From Paraburkholderia sp. Ac-20340 (GTDB lineage Bacteria > Pseudomonadota > Gammaproteobacteria > Burkholderiales > Burkholderiaceae), in assembly GCF_017104965.1 (NCBI RefSeq), contig NZ_JAAGPR010000011.1:1-64000 (forward strand): a stretch of DNA of 64,000 nucleotides, written 5' to 3'. Below are positions 26,598 to 35,455 of this stretch, one piece after another (the first letter of the stretch is position 1; the number at the start of each line of letters is the position of its first letter). The translations under genes and the position numbers were made by a program. The notes beneath the pieces were generated by a model. The model saw nothing but the letters and a program-made list of their open reading frames with translations, was not told the origin of the DNA and ran no database searches.

Positions 26598-27617
26598 ATG
26601 CCAACGATGCAGGCAGTGCAGGTAGCGAAAGCAGGCGGACCACTCGAAGTCGTCGAGCGTGAGATCCCGGAACCGGGCGCGGGCCATGTGCTGATCAAGG
26701 TGCAGGCGTGCGGTATCTGTCACAGCGATTCGCTGACCAAGGAAGGCCAGTGGCCCGGCCTGCAGTTTCCGCGCGTGCCCGGTCACGAGATCGCGGGGGT
26801 GATCGAGCGCACCGGCGCGGACGTCGAAGGCTGGAGTGTCGGCCAGCGCGTCGGCGTGGGCTGGCACGGCGGCCATTGCGGCCACTGCGATCGTTGCCGT
26901 CACGGCGACTTCGTGCTGTGCCAGAGCGCACTCGTGCCCGGCATCAGCTACGACGGTGGGTACGCGGAATACATGGTCGCGCCGCAGGAAGCGCTCGCGC
27001 GCATGCCCGACGATCTCTCCGATGTCGACGCCGCGCCGCTGCTTTGCGCGGGCATCACCACCTTCAACGCGCTGCGCCATAGCGGCGCGCGGGCGGGCGA
27101 TGTGGTGGCGATCCTCGGCATCGGCGGGCTGGGGCATCTGGGCGTGCAGTTCGCGCGCAAGATGGGCTATGTGACGGTGGCGATCGCGCGCGGCCAGGAC
27201 AAGGCACCGCTCGCGAAGGAGCTGGGCGCGCATCACTACATCGACAGTTCCGCGCAGAACGTCGGCGAAAGCCTGCAGGCGCTGGGCGGCGCGCGCGTGA
27301 TTCTGGCGACCGTCACCAACGGCCAGGCGATGAGCGCGGCGATTGCGGGCCTCGGCGTGAACGGCAAGCTGATCATGGTGGGCGTGGCGCAGGAGCCCGT
27401 CGAAGTACCGGTGACGCAGTTCATCATGGGGCGTCAGTCGGTGCAGGGCTGGCCCTCGGGCACGGCCGCGGATTCGCAGGAAACGCTGGCTTTCAGCGCG
27501 ATTTCCGGCGTGAAGCCGATGATCGAGGAATATCCGCTTGCGCGCGCCGCCGAAGCCTACGACCGCATGATGAGCGGCAAGGCGCGCTTTCGCGTGGTGC
27601 TCAAGCCGGGCGGCTGA
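26598..27617 (+). CDS. Zinc-dependent alcohol dehydrogenase (MDR family)
   Basis: 339 residues starting MPTMQAVQVAKAGGPLEVVE, with CAAGGAGC upstream. Catalytic zinc ligands are seen in CGICHSD and GHE (PGHEIAGV). The structural zinc cysteines are in GHCGHCDRCRHGDFVLC. The Rossmann motif is GIGGLGHLG. The domain order is that of bacterial AdhA-type alcohol dehydrogenases, acting on primary alcohols/aldehydes with NAD(P). It is a stand-alone gene. Confidence 0.95.
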   Translation: MPTMQAVQVAKAGGPLEVVEREIPEPGAGHVLIKVQACGICHSDSLTKEGQWPGLQFPRVPGHEIAGVIERTGADVEGWSVGQRVGVGWHGGHCGHCDRCRHGDFVLCQSALVPGISYDGGYAEYMVAPQEALARMPDDLSDVDAAPLLCAGITTFNALRHSGARAGDVVAILGIGGLGHLGVQFARKMGYVTVAIARGQDKAPLAKELGAHHYIDSSAQNVGESLQALGGARVILATVTNGQAMSAAIAGLGVNGKLIMVGVAQEPVEVPVTQFIMGRQSVQGWPSGTAADSQETLAFSAISGVKPMIEEYPLARAAEAYDRMMSGKARFRVVLKPGG

Positions 27618-27788
27618 GCGCTTGAAGGCGAGGTAAAGGCGTGATTCAGACGAGCCGGGAAAGCCCCTACGCCAAAACGTAGCGGCAAGCGGATGCAGCG
27701 CTAAAGCGCGAGGCCATGCGCGCCGATATAGAGCTGTTTAGCGCTGCCCGCTTTTCCCCGTTCCCGCCTGATTCCGCCCGACACCCGC

Positions 27789-29183
27789 ATGAACAAGCTG
27801 ATCACCTCACGACGCCCGACACGTCTGCATCGCTGGATCGCGTTGAGCATCGCCTTGGGTATCGGCTTGCTGGTGGCGGCGATCTATCCCTACGCGAGCC
27901 AGCCGCTGCCCGCGTGCGCGCCGTTCGTGCCGATCTTCTGCACGGCCGTCGTCGTCACCGAGGCGATTACCTCGCTGCTCATGTGGGTGCGTTTTCGCAT
28001 GGGCAAGTCGCCGATCGATGCCGCGCTCGCCGCCGCTTACGCTTTCAGCAGCCTGACATGCGCGGTGCAGTTGCTGATCTTCCCAGGCGTCTTCGCGCCC
28101 ACCGGTCTGCTCGGCGCGAGCAAGCAGACGGCCGTGTGGATCTGGGTGCTCTGGCACGGCGGTTTCCCCACGATCGTGCTGCTGGGTTTCGCCGCGCAAC
28201 ACCTTGCCTCGCAACGTTTCCTGTTTCGCCTCAAGCATGCGCGCCTGCTGTTGCTGGTGGCGCTCGCGGGCAGTGTGGCCGGTTGCGTGATGGCCGTGCG
28301 CTTCAGCGACTGGCTGCCCATGCTGATCAAGGACGGCTCCTACAGCCTGCTGCGCCACAGCTATTTCGCGCTCTACGTGGTGGTCGCCTGCGTGACGGCG
28401 CTGGCCGCGCAACTGGCCATCAGCGGCCGGATGCGCTCGGTGCTCGACCTCTGGCTGTCGATCGCGCTACTCGCTTTTCTCGCCGATGTGACGCTCACGC
28501 TGGCGGGATCGGCGCGCTTTACGCTGGGCTGGTATGGGGCGCGCGTGGCGTCGGTGATTGCGTCGTCGGCGTTGCTGGCGGCGCTGCTGGTCGAAATCTC
28601 GATGCTCTATTCGCGGCTGGCGCGCATCAACGAGGATCTGGAAGAGAAAGCCAATCGCGATGCGCTCACCGGCCTCTACAACCGCGGCTGGTTCGACGCG
28701 GCCTACACGCGCGAATGCCTCGTGGCGCGGCATCAGGAGCGGCCGTTATCGGTGCTGATGGTGGATGTCGATCACTTCAAGCTGTTCAACGACGCCTACG
28801 GGCACGCGGCGGGCGACGATTGTCTGCGCCTCGTGGCGAGCGCGCTGACGGGTTGTCTACGGCGTCAGGGCGACGCCGTGAGCCGTTATGGCGGCGAGGA
28901 ATTCGTCGTCTTGCTGCCGGGCTGCGCGACGGCCACAGCCGTCTCGATCGCCGAAGCGATGCGCAGCGCCGTGCGCAAGCTCGACATTCCCGCGAGAAGC
29001 CCGGCCGGGCGCGTGACGATTTCGCTCGGCGTGTTCACCTGCGATGCGGGCAAAGCGAAATCCGCCGATCCGCTGCAAGGCGCCGATGAAAACCTGTATC
29101 GCGCGAAGGAAGCCGGCCGCGACCGCGTGGTGGCGGGCACGCGCAAGACATCGGCGCGTGGCTTGCGGGCTCGTGCGGTTTAG
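27789..29183 (+). CDS. Membrane-bound diguanylate cyclase (MASE4-like sensor plus GGDEF)
   Basis: 464 residues. The N-terminal half (about 15-275) has eight or so hydrophobic helices resembling a MASE4 sensor. A short coiled linker follows (SRLARINEDLEEKANRDALT), then a GGDEF domain with the active GGEEF signature near residue 375. An RQGD motif exactly five residues before GGEEF is a canonical c-di-GMP inhibitory I-site, so the enzyme should be feedback-controlled. It could supply c-di-GMP to the cellulose synthase encoded 12 kb downstream, which is inference. Confidence 0.94.
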   Translation: MNKLITSRRPTRLHRWIALSIALGIGLLVAAIYPYASQPLPACAPFVPIFCTAVVVTEAITSLLMWVRFRMGKSPIDAALAAAYAFSSLTCAVQLLIFPGVFAPTGLLGASKQTAVWIWVLWHGGFPTIVLLGFAAQHLASQRFLFRLKHARLLLLVALAGSVAGCVMAVRFSDWLPMLIKDGSYSLLRHSYFALYVVVACVTALAAQLAISGRMRSVLDLWLSIALLAFLADVTLTLAGSARFTLGWYGARVASVIASSALLAALLVEISMLYSRLARINEDLEEKANRDALTGLYNRGWFDAAYTRECLVARHQERPLSVLMVDVDHFKLFNDAYGHAAGDDCLRLVASALTGCLRRQGDAVSRYGGEEFVVLLPGCATATAVSIAEAMRSAVRKLDIPARSPAGRVTISLGVFTCDAGKAKSADPLQGADENLYRAKEAGRDRVVAGTRKTSARGLRARAV

Positions 29184-29220
29184 GGCGGGGCATCACGACA
29201 TCACGCGACGAACCCAATGA

Positions 29221-29246
29221 AAAACGCGGCCCTCGGGCCGCGTTTT
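29221..29246. terminator. Bidirectional intrinsic terminator
   Basis: AAAACGCGGCCC, a TC turn, then GGGCCGCGTTTT: perfect 12-bp complementary arms giving an A-tract and T-tract on both strands. It lies between the convergent diguanylate cyclase and NCS2 permease genes and should terminate transcripts from both sides. Confidence 0.9.
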
Positions 29247-29271
29247 CACTTGAAGCGATACCGAAAGCCGC

Positions 29272-30675
29272 TTAGCGCTTTTCCGGCAGGAACCAGTTCA
29301 TCAGCAGCGCGCAGAGGCCGCCGGTGGCCACGCCCGATTCCAGCACGTTCTTCAGCGCGTGAGGCAGGCTGGTCAGAATCTCGGGCACCTGCGAGACGCC
29401 CAGACCCAGCGCCAGCGACACCGCGATGATCAGCAGCGCGCGGCGATCGAGCTGGATGCCCGCGAGAATATTGATCCCCGAAGCGGCCACGGCGCCGAAC
29501 ATCACCATTGCCGCGCCGCCCAGCACGGGCTCCGGCACGGCCTGCAGCACGCCCGCGACGGGCGGGAACAGGCCCAGCACGACGAGCATGCCCGCAATCC
29601 ACACGCCGACGTGACGGCTGGCGATGCCGGTCAACTGGATCACGCCGTTGTTCTGTGCGAACACGGAGCTCGGGAAGGTGTTGAACACGCCGGCCAGCAG
29701 CGAATTCGCGCCGTTGACGAGCACGCCGCCCTTGATCCGCTGCATCCACAGCGGGCCTTCCACGGGCTGGCGCGAGATCTTGCTGGTGGCCGTGACGTCG
29801 CCGATCGCTTCGAGCGAGGTGACGAGGTAGATGATCAGCATCGGCACGAACAGCGACCACGAGAAGCCGATACCGAAGTGCAGCGGCGTCGGGATCTGGA
29901 ACAGCGCGGCTTCGCGCGCGCCCGTGAAGTCGAGGCGACCCAGCACGCCCGCCACGATATAGCCGACCACCAGTGCGATCACCAGCGCTGTGCTACGCAC
30001 CCAGACGATGGGCACGCGATTGAGCACGATGATGGTGCCGAGCACGACGCCCGACAGCGTGAGGTTCTCGACGCTCGCGAAGTTGCCCTTGGCGATCGCG
30101 CCATAGCCGCCGCCCATGCTGATGAGGCCCACCTTGATCAGCGTGAGGCCGATCAGCAGCACCACGATGCCGGTGACGAGCGGCGTGATCAGGCGCTTGA
30201 CGAAGGGCAGGATGCGCGAAACGGCCATTTCGACGAACGAACCGGCGATCACCACGCCGAAGATCGCGGCCATCACCGTTTCGACCGGCGTGCCCTGCTT
30301 GACCATCAGGCTGCCGCCGGCGATCAGCGGGCCGACGAAGTTGAAGCTGGTGCCCTGTACGATCAGCAGGCCCGCGCCCAGCGGACCGAAGCGGCGGCAC
30401 TGCAGGAAAGTGGCGATGCCCGAAATCACCAGCGACATCGACACGATCAGCGTGGTGTCGCGGCTGGACACGCCCAGCGACTGGCAGATCAGCAGGCCGG
30501 GCGTGACGATCGGCACGAGAATGGCCAGCAGATGCTGGAGCGCGGCCACGAAGGCGATGGCGGGCGCGGGGCGGTCGTCGGGACCGTAGACGAGGTCGCG
30601 GGCGGGTGCGTCGTCGTGGGCGTGAGTGGGGTGGGAGGCGGGTGTGGCGGACTGCGGGGGCGAAGCGGGTTGCAT
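29272..30675 (-). CDS. NCS2-family xanthine/uric acid:proton symporter
   Basis: 467 residues starting MQPASPPQSATPASHP. A Pro/His-rich cytoplasmic N-terminus of about 35 residues precedes 12-14 membrane helices. Family motifs are GSFVEM in the middle and QNNGVIQLTGIASRHVG, the nucleobase-ascorbate transporter signature, near residue 335. Purine (xanthine/urate) specificity is more likely than uracil from the VGLIS/QNNG context, but it is not certain. It stands alone, with the bidirectional terminator at its 3' end. Confidence 0.93.
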   Translation of the reverse strand: MQPASPPQSATPASHPTHAHDDAPARDLVYGPDDRPAPAIAFVAALQHLLAILVPIVTPGLLICQSLGVSSRDTTLIVSMSLVISGIATFLQCRRFGPLGAGLLIVQGTSFNFVGPLIAGGSLMVKQGTPVETVMAAIFGVVIAGSFVEMAVSRILPFVKRLITPLVTGIVVLLIGLTLIKVGLISMGGGYGAIAKGNFASVENLTLSGVVLGTIIVLNRVPIVWVRSTALVIALVVGYIVAGVLGRLDFTGAREAALFQIPTPLHFGIGFSWSLFVPMLIIYLVTSLEAIGDVTATSKISRQPVEGPLWMQRIKGGVLVNGANSLLAGVFNTFPSSVFAQNNGVIQLTGIASRHVGVWIAGMLVVLGLFPPVAGVLQAVPEPVLGGAAMVMFGAVAASGINILAGIQLDRRALLIIAVSLALGLGVSQVPEILTSLPHALKNVLESGVATGGLCALLMNWFLPEKR

Positions 30676-31066
30676 CGGGAAAGGCCGGTTGGAATGAAAG
30701 ACCGGGATTTTAACGGTTAGGATTGAGGGCACAATCGAAATCGCAAGGCGATCGCCATCGGGGCGATGGCCAGGAGACCCGCCGATGAGCCAAAACCACG
30801 CAATCGCACGCGCCGCGCTGGCGTCACCGCCGCCCGAAAGACCGCCGACTTGATGTCCGCCATGGCAGTTTGAATAAGGGCTTCGACCGTATTAAACGAT
30901 CTGGATTGCTAATTAATTGCCGTGCGATAAAACGTTTTCAGCAAAAAGACGGTGTAAGGCAACCTGCATTCATAGTACAAATAGGCGAAAACAATCGGGT
31001 CCCGATTTCGTTAAACTTTGCCCGCCTGCTGCCGTTAAGAGGGCATCGCACTCAATTGAAGCTCTC
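30676..31066. other. Divergent intergenic region with a possible 22-codon ORF
   Basis: 391 bp between the permease and the GAF-GGDEF gene. A tiny ORF at 30785-30853 (MSQNHAIARAALASPPPERP and two more residues) is preceded by CAGGAGACC, a fair ribosome site, but nothing else supports it. The segment 30870-31020 is AT-richer and probably contains the promoter of the downstream cyclase. Confidence 0.35.
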
Positions 31067-32098
31067 GTGTCCTCGCTCCTCGGCTCCGATCGTCCGGCCT
31101 CGCGCCCGCAGCTTGCCCTGACCGGCTTCCATCCGACCCATGCGGAACCGTCGGTCGTCGAATGGCTTCTGCATGACGATCAGGTCATGCGCGAATGCTT
31201 CGGCCACGCCACTGGCATCCTCAAGTTCGTCACGGGCGCGGCCTATACGGCGGTCACGCTGCTCGACGCATCGCATCAGCACTTTTGCGGCGATCTGGGC
31301 GCGCTGGTGACGAACACGCCGCGCGAAAGCTCGTTGAGCGAACACGCGTTGCGCACCGGCAGTGTCTTTGTGGTCGAAGACACGCTCGAACGCGATGACG
31401 TGCAGCGCTGCGCGCTCGTGCAATATCCGCCGCATGTGCGCTTTTTCGCCGCTGTGCCGATCCGTCTGCCCGATGGCGAGCCGATCGGCGCGCTGTGCGC
31501 AATGGACCCGCAGCCGCGCCGCATGGACGACAACGCGCGCGGCGTGCTGCGTCATCTCGGCGAGATGATCGAGAACGATCTGCGTCTGCGCATGGCGTCC
31601 GCAGTCGATCCTCTGACGCAACTGTTCAACCGCCGCAGCACTTTCGAAAGCGTCCACCGGCGCTGGCAGGGCGCGCGCGACGGCGAGGGCGTGGGATCGG
31701 TGATGGTCGATATCGACTGGTTCAAGCAGTACAACGACAACTACGGCCATCCGGCCGGCGATGTGTGTCTGCGCGCGGTGGCCCAGGTGCTGCGCGATGC
31801 CGCCGACGAACACAATATGATTGCGGGCCGTGTGGGCGGCGAAGAATTCGCACTGTTTTTCACGGGCATCGAGCGCGCCGAAATGGGTCTTGCGCTGGAG
31901 CGCGTTCGCGCGGGTGTCGAGCGGCTTGCCATCGAGCACCGTGGCTCGCCGCTGGGCGTGGTGACCTTGAGCCTGGGCGCGACGCATGCCTGGCGCAATG
32001 GATCGGGCGATAACGGTTATCGCGAGGCATTCAGCGCCGCCGATCACGCGCTTTACGAGGCGAAGGATCGCGGGCGCAATCGCATCGAAATGGCGTGA
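31067..32098 (+). CDS. GAF-GGDEF diguanylate cyclase
   Basis: 343 residues from a GTG start (VSSLLGSDRPASRPQ). The frame is open further upstream, but that part is AT-rich and unlike a protein. A GAF sensor (about 25-165; includes VRFFAAVPIRLPDGEPIGAL) is joined to a GGDEF domain with SAVDPLTQLFNRR and an active GGEEF motif. Unlike the cyclase at 27789, no RxxD I-site stands five residues before GGEEF, so product inhibition is probably absent. It is soluble; the GAF ligand is unknown. Confidence 0.9.
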   Translation: MSSLLGSDRPASRPQLALTGFHPTHAEPSVVEWLLHDDQVMRECFGHATGILKFVTGAAYTAVTLLDASHQHFCGDLGALVTNTPRESSLSEHALRTGSVFVVEDTLERDDVQRCALVQYPPHVRFFAAVPIRLPDGEPIGALCAMDPQPRRMDDNARGVLRHLGEMIENDLRLRMASAVDPLTQLFNRRSTFESVHRRWQGARDGEGVGSVMVDIDWFKQYNDNYGHPAGDVCLRAVAQVLRDAADEHNMIAGRVGGEEFALFFTGIERAEMGLALERVRAGVERLAIEHRGSPLGVVTLSLGATHAWRNGSGDNGYREAFSAADHALYEAKDRGRNRIEMA

Positions 32099-32141
32099 CG
32101 CTGCCGCGCGCATCACGCACTCCTCCAGTTAATTCGGATCG

Positions 32142-33929
32142 CTAACCGATCTTTGCCGGTAGATCGCCCGGGCTCGTTTCGAACTGCAGCGCCGCAAGCT
32201 GCGCGTAAAGCGGCGAGCTTTGCAGCAGTTCGGCATGACGTCCCTGCGCGACGATGCGGCCATGTTCCAGCACGACGATACGATCGGCCTGTTGCACGGT
32301 CGCCAGCCGATGCGCGATCACCAGCGTCGTGCGGTTCTGCGCGGCGTTATCGAGGGCGGTCTGCACGAGGCGCTCGCTGGCGGCATCGAGCGCGCTGGTG
32401 GCTTCGTCGAGCAGCAGAACGGGCGGGTTCTTGAGGATCGCCCGCGCGATCGCCAGGCGTTGCCGCTGACCGCCCGACAGACGCACGCCACGCTCGCCCA
32501 GAAACGTATCGTAGCCCTGCGGCAATGCGTCGATAAAGCCTGCGGCGGCGGCCATTTCAGCGGCGCGTTGCACTTGCGCGAGGCTCGCGTCGGGCATGCC
32601 GTAGCGAATATTGTCGAGCACGCTGCCCGAGAAAATCACCGACTCCTGCAACACCACGCCAATCGACTGGCGCAGCGCGTTGAGCGAGACCTGTTGCGTG
32701 GGCACGCCGTTGATCGAAATCTGGCCGGACTGCGGATCGTAGAAACGCAGCAGCAACTGGAACAGCGTGGTTTTGCCCGCACCCGAAGGCCCGACCAGCG
32801 CCACATGTTCGCCGGGACGCACATCGAGCGTAAAGCCGTCGAGTGCAGCCACGCCTGCGCGCGACGGATACGAAAAGCTCACATTCTCCAAGCGGATGCC
32901 TTCGCCTTGTGCCGGCAGCGGCACGGTCGCGGCGGCTTCCACAACCGGCGAACGCGCGGCCAGCAGTTGCAGCAGACGCTCGGTGGCACCGGCGGCGCGT
33001 TGCAGATCGCCCCAGACTTCGGCGACCGCGCCCACCGCGCCCGCCGTGAATACCGCGTAAAGAATGAACTGGGACAACTGGCCCGCCGTCATGCGCCCGG
33101 CCAGCACCGCTTGCGCGCCCAGCCACAGCACGAACACAATCGCCGCGAATACGAAAACGATCACCACGGCGGTCAGCCCCGCACGTGCGCGAATGCGCGT
33201 GAGTGCTGTTTCAAAGGCCATTTCCACTGCGCCGCCAAAGCGCCGCGCTTCGTAAGCTTCCTGCGTGTATGACTGCACGGTGGGCATGGCGTTAAGCACT
33301 TCGCCAGCCAGTGCGCTTGCATTGGCCACCTTGTCCTGACTCGCGCGCGACAGACGCCGCACGCGGCGCCCGAAAATAACGATGGGCGCGACCACCACGA
33401 TCAGCGTCGCGATGATATAGGCGGATAGCACCGGACTCGTCGTCACCAGCATCGTCACGCCGCCGATCGTCAGCAGCGCGTTGCGCAAACCAAGCGACAG
33501 ACTCGTGCCGACTACGGCCTGAATCAAGGTCGTATCCGTGGTTAGCCGCGAGAGTACTTCGCCGGTTTGCGTGGTCTCGAAGAATTCCGGGCTCATGCGC
33601 ATGACGTGGTCGTAGACCGCGCGGCGCAAATCGGCCGTGACCCGCTCGCCAAGCCACGAAACCCAATAGAAGCGCAAGGCCGTCGCCGCCGCGAGTATCA
33701 GCGAGACGATAAAGAGCGCGATGAAATAGCGGTCGATATGCGTGCGCTCGCCGCTCGCGAAGCCGCGGTCGATCAGATATTTGAACGCCACGGGCAGCGC
33801 GAGCGTGGCGCCCGCCGATGTCAGCAGCGCGAGAAACGCCAGCGCCCAGCGTCCCGCATAAGGCCGCAGGAAAGGCAAGAGGGCGAACAACGGGGTGATG
33901 CGGGCGGAGCGGGGAGCGGCGTCTGGCAT
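32142..33929 (-). CDS. ABC exporter half-transporter (MsbA/multidrug type)
   Basis: 595 residues. Six N-terminal membrane helices (about 20-320; exporter loop MSPEFFETTQTGEVLSRLTT) are followed by an ATPase with Walker A GPSGAGKTT, signature LSGGQRQRLAIARAIL and Walker B VLLLDEATSALD. It forms a homodimer exporting lipids or drugs. It is divergent from the glycine riboswitch. A GCCCTC-GCGA-GAGGGC dyad lies just upstream of its start and could be an operator. Confidence 0.94.
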   Translation of the reverse strand: MPDAAPRSARITPLFALLPFLRPYAGRWALAFLALLTSAGATLALPVAFKYLIDRGFASGERTHIDRYFIALFIVSLILAAATALRFYWVSWLGERVTADLRRAVYDHVMRMSPEFFETTQTGEVLSRLTTDTTLIQAVVGTSLSLGLRNALLTIGGVTMLVTTSPVLSAYIIATLIVVVAPIVIFGRRVRRLSRASQDKVANASALAGEVLNAMPTVQSYTQEAYEARRFGGAVEMAFETALTRIRARAGLTAVVIVFVFAAIVFVLWLGAQAVLAGRMTAGQLSQFILYAVFTAGAVGAVAEVWGDLQRAAGATERLLQLLAARSPVVEAAATVPLPAQGEGIRLENVSFSYPSRAGVAALDGFTLDVRPGEHVALVGPSGAGKTTLFQLLLRFYDPQSGQISINGVPTQQVSLNALRQSIGVVLQESVIFSGSVLDNIRYGMPDASLAQVQRAAEMAAAAGFIDALPQGYDTFLGERGVRLSGGQRQRLAIARAILKNPPVLLLDEATSALDAASERLVQTALDNAAQNRTTLVIAHRLATVQQADRIVVLEHGRIVAQGRHAELLQSSPLYAQLAALQFETSPGDLPAKIG

Positions 33930-33939
33930 GGATTTCCTC

Positions 33940-33955
33940 GCCCTCGCGAGAGGGC
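33940..33955. promoter_or_regulatory. Perfect small palindrome upstream of the ABC exporter
   Basis: GCCCTC-GCGA-GAGGGC, 10 bp upstream of the exporter ATG. It could be an operator or a leader hairpin. Short GC-rich dyads arise by chance in such DNA. Confidence 0.25.
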
Positions 33956-34076
33956 ATCGATGGGCGTTGAAACGCGATTATCGTTCAATGGACTCCAGGC
34001 CGTGCGCGGACATCGCATCGTCGCGCACCGTCACGTATTTGACACGAAGCTTTATCGACACCGATAATTGCGCCGA

Positions 34077-34285
34077 CTCTTTCGTGGGAGAGAGAGGCCA
34101 TCTGTGCCTCCGCCGAAGGCGCAAGCTCCCGGAATCGCTCAGGCACATGTACCACGAGAGAATTTCGCCGACTGGAGAGAGGCTGCGATTCACGCGATCG
34201 ATGCGCGTGCAAGGATCGCAGTCCACCGAAGGGGCAGGCTCGTAACGAGCCCAAACTCTCAGGTAAAAGGACAGAGGGAGAGGCT
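34077..34285 (+). promoter_or_regulatory. Tandem glycine riboswitch (two gcvT-type aptamers)
   Basis: Aptamer 1 spans about 34077-34160 (GTGGGAGAGAGAGG, CCGCCGAAGGCGCAAGCTCC, CGCTCAGGCACATGTACCAC). Aptamer 2 spans about 34166-34280 (GACTGGAGAGAGG, CACCGAAGGGGCAGGC, AACTCTCAGGTAAAAGGACA). Both show the conserved GGAGAG, GCCGAAGG/ACCGAAGG and CTCAGG blocks of the glycine riboswitch, joined by the usual short linker. It lies on the coding strand of the TRIC-family gene starting at 34384 and should sense intracellular glycine. Confidence 0.95.
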
Positions 34286-34290
34286 TTCAA

Positions 34291-34318
34291 GGTGTGCATC
34301 GCGCACCCTGTTCTTTTC
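34291..34318 (+). terminator. Candidate expression-platform hairpin of the glycine riboswitch
   Basis: GGTGTGC-ATC-GCGCACC, a 7-bp stem with one G-U pair, followed by CTGTTCTTTTCC. It sits between the second aptamer and the gene and may act as a glycine-controlled terminator. A translational mechanism is also possible because the GAGGTG ribosome site is 66-75 nt further down. Confidence 0.5.
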
Positions 34319-34383
34319 CAGGTTCTTATGCTTTTTCTGCTGTCGTTGTTCCTGCTGCCGCTCGTTTTGCCGAGGTGCGCAGC

Positions 34384-35028
34384 ATGCTGAATTGCATCTA
34401 TCTCCTTGCCATTACCGCCGAAGCCATGACCGGCGCGCTAGCCGCTGGCCGCCGCAAGTTCGATATGTTTGGCGTTCTGGTGATTGCGTTCGTTACCGCA
34501 CTGGGCGGCGGCACCGTTCGCGATATCTTTCTCGGCCATTTTCCGGTCGCGTGGACCCAGCATCCCGCATATCTGTATCTCGTGCTGTGCGCGGGTTTGC
34601 TGACGATGCTGATCGCGCCATATCTTCGACATCTGCAAACGATATTTCTCGTACTCGATGCAATGGGTCTGATGGCGTTCACCTTGATCGGCTGCAATGT
34701 CGCTTTGACGATGGAATATCGCGTGCCGGTCGTGATGATGGCGGGTCTCGCGACGGGCATCGTCGGCGGCATATTGCGCGATGTGCTGTGCAATCGCGTG
34801 CCCATCGTGTTTCGCCACGAGATGTATGCGAGCGTTTCGCTGCTGACGGCGGGGCTTTTTCTGCTGTTGCGCAGCGCTGGCGTCGATACCGATCTGAATA
34901 CCGCCATGAGTTTTATGGCCGGTTTATCCTTGCGCCTGACCGCGATCTGGCGCGGTTGGCGTTTGCCGGTTTTTGCACTGGCTCAACGCAGCAATGCAGG
35001 AGGAAAGCGTGGCGCGTTGCACGATTGA
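34384..35028 (+). CDS. TRIC/UPF0126-family membrane protein (YicG/YadS type)
   Basis: 214 residues starting MLNCIYLLAITAEAMTGALA, with a GAGGTG ribosome site. About seven helices consist of two homologous halves, each with the family glycine-arginine-aspartate turn (GGGTVRDIFLG and GGILRDVLC). Prokaryotic TRIC relatives form trimeric channels. The glycine riboswitch directly upstream strongly suggests that glycine or a related small amino acid is the physiological cargo. A second small gene overlaps its 3' end. Confidence 0.93.
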   Translation: MLNCIYLLAITAEAMTGALAAGRRKFDMFGVLVIAFVTALGGGTVRDIFLGHFPVAWTQHPAYLYLVLCAGLLTMLIAPYLRHLQTIFLVLDAMGLMAFTLIGCNVALTMEYRVPVVMMAGLATGIVGGILRDVLCNRVPIVFRHEMYASVSLLTAGLFLLLRSAGVDTDLNTAMSFMAGLSLRLTAIWRGWRLPVFALAQRSNAGGKRGALHD

Positions 35029-35440
35029 TTCCATTGCAGTGAGCGTCGGGAAATTCGCCGCCGCGACCGGTTGCATGGGTTTGCTGTTTTACGCGGCTGC
35101 GGCCCACGCCGTGCAGTGGCGCGTGCTCTCACACGATTCCGGCGCGACGATCTATTACGACGCTTCCTCGATTGCCGCCGAAGCAGGCATCGTCAAGGTG
35201 TGGACGCGCACAGAGTTCGACCCGCCCAATCTGATTGGCGCGAAGCAGGAAACCCACGATCGCGCCTTATTTGCGTTTCGCTGCACGGCGCGCGAAGTTG
35301 GCCTGGCGAGCCTGCTGGCCTACGATGCGAACGGCGATGAAATCGCGCGGGCGGTCGAACCGAAGATTCGTTTCGAGCAGGTCGACCCCGTGGGGCCGGC
35401 CCGCACGTTGATGAAAATCGCCTGCGCTTCGCGTGGATGA
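35009..35440 (+). CDS. Surface-adhesin protein E-like exported protein
   Basis: 143 residues from GTG, selected because AGGAGG lies 5 bp upstream; this start overlaps the TRIC gene by 20 bp. The signal peptide includes GCMGLLFYAAAAHA. The mature part, VQWRVLSHDSGATIYYDASS, is a small beta domain resembling the surface-adhesin E family, found widely in Burkholderiales as a short periplasmic protein. Translationally coupled to the channel gene, so probably also under the glycine riboswitch. Function unknown. Confidence 0.75.
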   Translation: MARCTIDSIAVSVGKFAAATGCMGLLFYAAAAHAVQWRVLSHDSGATIYYDASSIAAEAGIVKVWTRTEFDPPNLIGAKQETHDRALFAFRCTAREVGLASLLAYDANGDEIARAVEPKIRFEQVDPVGPARTLMKIACASRG

Positions 35441-35455
35441 AGCCTGCGTTTCGCT

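Noticed and set aside
30785..30853. 22-codon ORF with a ribosome-site-like CAGGAGACC
   Set aside because: Too short, with no hydrophobic or other feature; kept only as a note in the intergenic entry.
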